From Streptomyces erythrochromogenes (lineage in GTDB: Bacteria; Actinomycetota; Actinomycetes; Streptomycetales; Streptomycetaceae), in contig NZ_CP108036.1 of assembly GCF_036170895.1 (NCBI RefSeq), positions 2,418,001-2,482,000 on the forward strand: 64,000 nucleotides of DNA, in the 5' to 3' direction. Below are positions 62,090-64,000 of this stretch, piece after piece. The notes beneath the pieces are model-generated. The model saw nothing but the letters and a program-made list of their open reading frames with translations. It had not been told where the DNA came from and made no database searches. The position numbers and the translations under genes are program-made. Each line of letters opens with the position of its first letter. The stretch's first letter is position 1.

Positions 62090-63349
62090 GTGCAGGATCA
62101 CGCGCTCCGCTTCGGTGCCAACTACACGCCGGCCCAGGGCTGGTTCCACCACTGGCTCGACTTCGACCTCGACGCGGTCAGGGCCGATCTCGACGCGATC
62201 GCCGCGCTCGGGCTGGACCACGTCCGGGTGTTCCCGCTGTGGCCGGTCTTCCAGCCGAACCGCACGCTGATCCGACCACGTGCCGTCGAGCAGCTCGTCG
62301 CGCTCGCGGACGCGGCCGCCGACCGCGGGCTCGACGTCAACGTCGACGGTCTGCAAGGGCACTTGTCGAGCTTCGACTTCCTGCCCGCCTGGACCCGGAC
62401 CTGGCACCGGCGCAACATCTTCACCGACCCCGACGTCGTCGCCGGGCAGGAGGAGTACCTGCGTACGCTCGCCGCGGCCCTCGCCGACCGGCCGAACTTC
62501 CTGGGCATGACCGTCGGCAACGAGATCAACCAGTTCTCCGGTGCCCCGCACCCCGACCCCGACCGCATCACCCCGGCGCAGGCCGCCCACTGGCTGGAGC
62601 GGATGCTCGCCGCCTGCGAGCGGGGGGCGCCCGGCCGGCTCCACCTGCACGCCGAGTACGACGCCGTCTGGTACCGGGACGACCACCCCTTCACGCCCGC
62701 CCAGGCCGCCGGGCTGGGCGGGGCGACCGCCGTCCACTCCTGGGTGTTCGACGGCACCGCGCAGCGGCACGGCGCGCGCGGGACGGCGACCGAGCACCAC
62801 GCCGCGTACCTCATCGAGCTCTCCAAGGCCTGGGCTCCGGACCCGCACCGGCCGGTGTGGCTCCAGGAGGCCGGCGCCCCGGCGCCGCTGATCGGGCCGG
62901 AGGAGGCGGCTCGGTTCACCGAGGCCACGGTCGTGAACGCGCTGGACTGCCCGGACCTGTGGGGCGTGACCTGGTGGTGCTCGCACGACGTGTCCCGGGA
63001 GCTCGCCGACTTCCCTGAGCTGGAGTACGGCCTCGGCCTGCTCACCAACGACGGCAGGACCAAGCCGGTCGGCGCCGCCCTCGCCCGGATCGCCAAGGAG
63101 TGGCGCGGACGCGCGCACCGGCCCGCTCCGCGCTCCACCGCGCTCGCCGTGGACGTGGGCGTGGGCGTGGCGGAGCGCGCCCCCGGTCGTTCCGTGTGCG
63201 CCCCCGGCGGCGCCTTCTTCGACGCCTGGACCGTGCTGACGGCCCGGGGGGCGCGCCCCGCCGTGGTGCGGGCGGAGCGTGCCGAGGACCCGGCCCATCT
63301 GGCGGCGCGCGGCATCACCGAGGTGCTGCGCGTACGCGACGTGCTGTGA
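62090..63349 (+). CDS. Glycoside hydrolase family 5, likely GH5_18 beta-mannosidase
   Basis: A 419-residue TIM-barrel glycosidase without signal peptide, thus cytoplasmic. Catalytic acid/base Glu in VGNEINQF and nucleophile Glu in VWLQEAGAP; N-terminal FGANYTPAQGWFHHWLDFDL is of the type I associate with subfamily GH5_18, whose members split Man-beta-1,4-GlcNAc from N-glycan cores. The subfamily call is from memory. GTG 62090 follows AGGA at good distance. The last ~80 residues form an extra alpha/beta piece. It is followed by the GH85 gene after 75 bases, consistent with a shared glycan pathway. Confidence 0.85.
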   Translation: MQDHALRFGANYTPAQGWFHHWLDFDLDAVRADLDAIAALGLDHVRVFPLWPVFQPNRTLIRPRAVEQLVALADAAADRGLDVNVDGLQGHLSSFDFLPAWTRTWHRRNIFTDPDVVAGQEEYLRTLAAALADRPNFLGMTVGNEINQFSGAPHPDPDRITPAQAAHWLERMLAACERGAPGRLHLHAEYDAVWYRDDHPFTPAQAAGLGGATAVHSWVFDGTAQRHGARGTATEHHAAYLIELSKAWAPDPHRPVWLQEAGAPAPLIGPEEAARFTEATVVNALDCPDLWGVTWWCSHDVSRELADFPELEYGLGLLTNDGRTKPVGAALARIAKEWRGRAHRPAPRSTALAVDVGVGVAERAPGRSVCAPGGAFFDAWTVLTARGARPAVVRAERAEDPAHLAARGITEVLRVRDVL

Positions 63350-63364
63350 CGCGGACCCACTCGC

Positions 63365-63397
63365 CCGGGCCTGCCCGCCCCGAACCGACAGGCCCGG
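63365..63397 (+). terminator. Intercistronic hairpin between GH5 and GH85 genes
   Basis: CCGGGCCTG / CAGGCCCGG, 9-base stem with 15-base loop. It may reduce readthrough or stabilise the upstream message. Confidence 0.45.
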
Positions 63398-63424
63398 ACC
63401 CCGACCCCTCGTGAGGAGCCCCGC

Positions 63425-64000
63425 ATGTCCGAGACCGACCACGGCGTCGATCCCCGTACGCCGCCCGTCCCGTTACGCCCGACCCGGCGCAGAGTGCTGG
63501 CCGCCGGGGCCGGCGCCGCCGCGCTGCTGGGCGTGGCCGGCCGCGCGCGGGCCGCGGCCCCCGCCGGGCCGACGGCGCCCGTGCCCGAGCCCGACCCGGG
63601 CGGCCTGGCCCCGTACGCCTCCTACTGGTTCCCGGACTCCCTCCCGGCGGGTGCCCCGGGCCCCGGGATCGTGTGGCGCTCGCTCAGCCGGTGGACCCCC
63701 GAGGACGACCCCGATCTGGCCCACAACACCGCGACCGTGCCGCTCGCCGAGCGGTTCACCCCTGTCCCGGCCAACGGGACCGCCCGCGCCGGCCAGGCCC
63801 GGATCGCCTCCCTCGTGTCCTTCGCGCCGACCGCCGGGAACCCCTCGCAGGGCTCCCCCACCGCCGACTACTACGCGCTCACGCACTGGGCGTACATCGA
63901 CGAGCTGGTCTTCTGGGGCGGCTCCGCCGGCGAGGGGATCGTCCTGGCCCCGAACGCACCGGTCGTCGACGCCGCCCACCGCAACGGGGTCCGGGTGCTG
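63425..64000 (+). CDS. GH85 endo-beta-N-acetylglucosaminidase, N-terminal part
   Basis: First 192 codons of a gene cut by the right edge. ATG 63425 follows GAGGAG. The N terminus has a twin-arginine signal (TRRRVLAAGAGAAALLG), so it is exported folded by Tat. The mature part shows VSFAPTAGNPSQGSPT, YALTHWAYIDELVFWGG and IVLAPNAPVVDAAHRNGV, which I recognise as GH85, enzymes that cut between the two core GlcNAc of N-glycans. Codon 17 (63473-63475) is TTA, the rare Leu codon read by the bldA tRNA, so expression should be developmentally controlled. Confidence 0.88.
   Translation, partial: MSETDHGVDPRTPPVPLRPTRRRVLAAGAGAAALLGVAGRARAAAPAGPTAPVPEPDPGGLAPYASYWFPDSLPAGAPGPGIVWRSLSRWTPEDDPDLAHNTATVPLAERFTPVPANGTARAGQARIASLVSFAPTAGNPSQGSPTADYYALTHWAYIDELVFWGGSAGEGIVLAPNAPVVDAAHRNGVRVL

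Overview
This is a block of Streptomyces chromosome (or that of a very close relative). Base composition is strongly GC-rich with nearly all third codon positions G or C, and GTG starts are frequent. The gene order parE - serine protease - hrdB - GntR regulator - ABC transporter - Nudix regulator - debranching enzyme - DUF4192 - RecQ-like helicase - rnhB - nrdJ/nrdR - lexA - dinG - siderophore synthetases - hflX - RelA/SpoT homologue - dapF - miaA - miaB matches, from memory, the SCO58xx-SCO57xx core region of S. coelicolor read in descending order. I saw no rRNA, tRNA, CRISPR array, insertion sequence or prophage.

Layout. 0-5 kb: a CitA/DpiB-type two-component system convergent with an ActP-type symporter plus its DUF485 partner. 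5-12 kb: topoisomerase IV subunit B, a small zinc-motif protein, a secreted trypsin-like protease, the principal sigma factor HrdB and a FadR-type regulator. 12-23.5 kb: a fused ABC exporter, an NrtR-like Nudix regulator, a glycogen-debranching-like protein, a DUF4192 protein, an RqlH-type helicase fused to a phosphoribosyltransferase-like domain, two conserved hypotheticals and RNase HII. 23.5-32 kb: a TetR/MFS efflux pair with two clear operators, a DUF4173 membrane protein, a run of four minus-strand enzyme genes (ADP-ribosylglycohydrolase, histidine phosphatase, a DUF4937-like protein, arylamine N-acetyltransferase) and a DUF1152 protein. 32-39 kb: the DNA precursor and SOS block nrdRJ, lexA, dinG. 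39-45.5 kb: a four-gene NRPS-independent siderophore operon (aminotransferase, two IucA/IucC synthetases, one acyltransferase). 45.5-58.5 kb: a secreted lipoprotein protease, hflX, an M1 peptidase, a RelA/SpoT homologue, dapF, miaA, two small genes, a LigB-like protein and miaB. 58.5-64 kb: an orphan TAXI binding protein, then a LacI-ROK operon divergent from a GH5-GH85 pair that looks like the edge of an N-glycan utilisation locus.

How they work together. Several regulators can be tied to targets by sequence: TetR with the MFS pump through two palindromes; NrdR with nrdRJ through two helically phased boxes; LexA with its own promoter; the Nudix regulator with its own promoter through an inverted repeat lying between -35 and -10. 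The GH85 gene contains a TTA codon, so its translation should depend on the bldA tRNA; miaA and miaB, whose products modify A37 of tRNAs reading U-initial codons, lie a few kilobases away.

The least explained parts are the siderophore operon, which lacks the decarboxylase, monooxygenase and transport genes and a visible iron box, and the glycan locus cut by the right edge of the window. Most core genes are ordinary orthologues; functions are assigned from visible motifs and synteny only, and no database search was possible.
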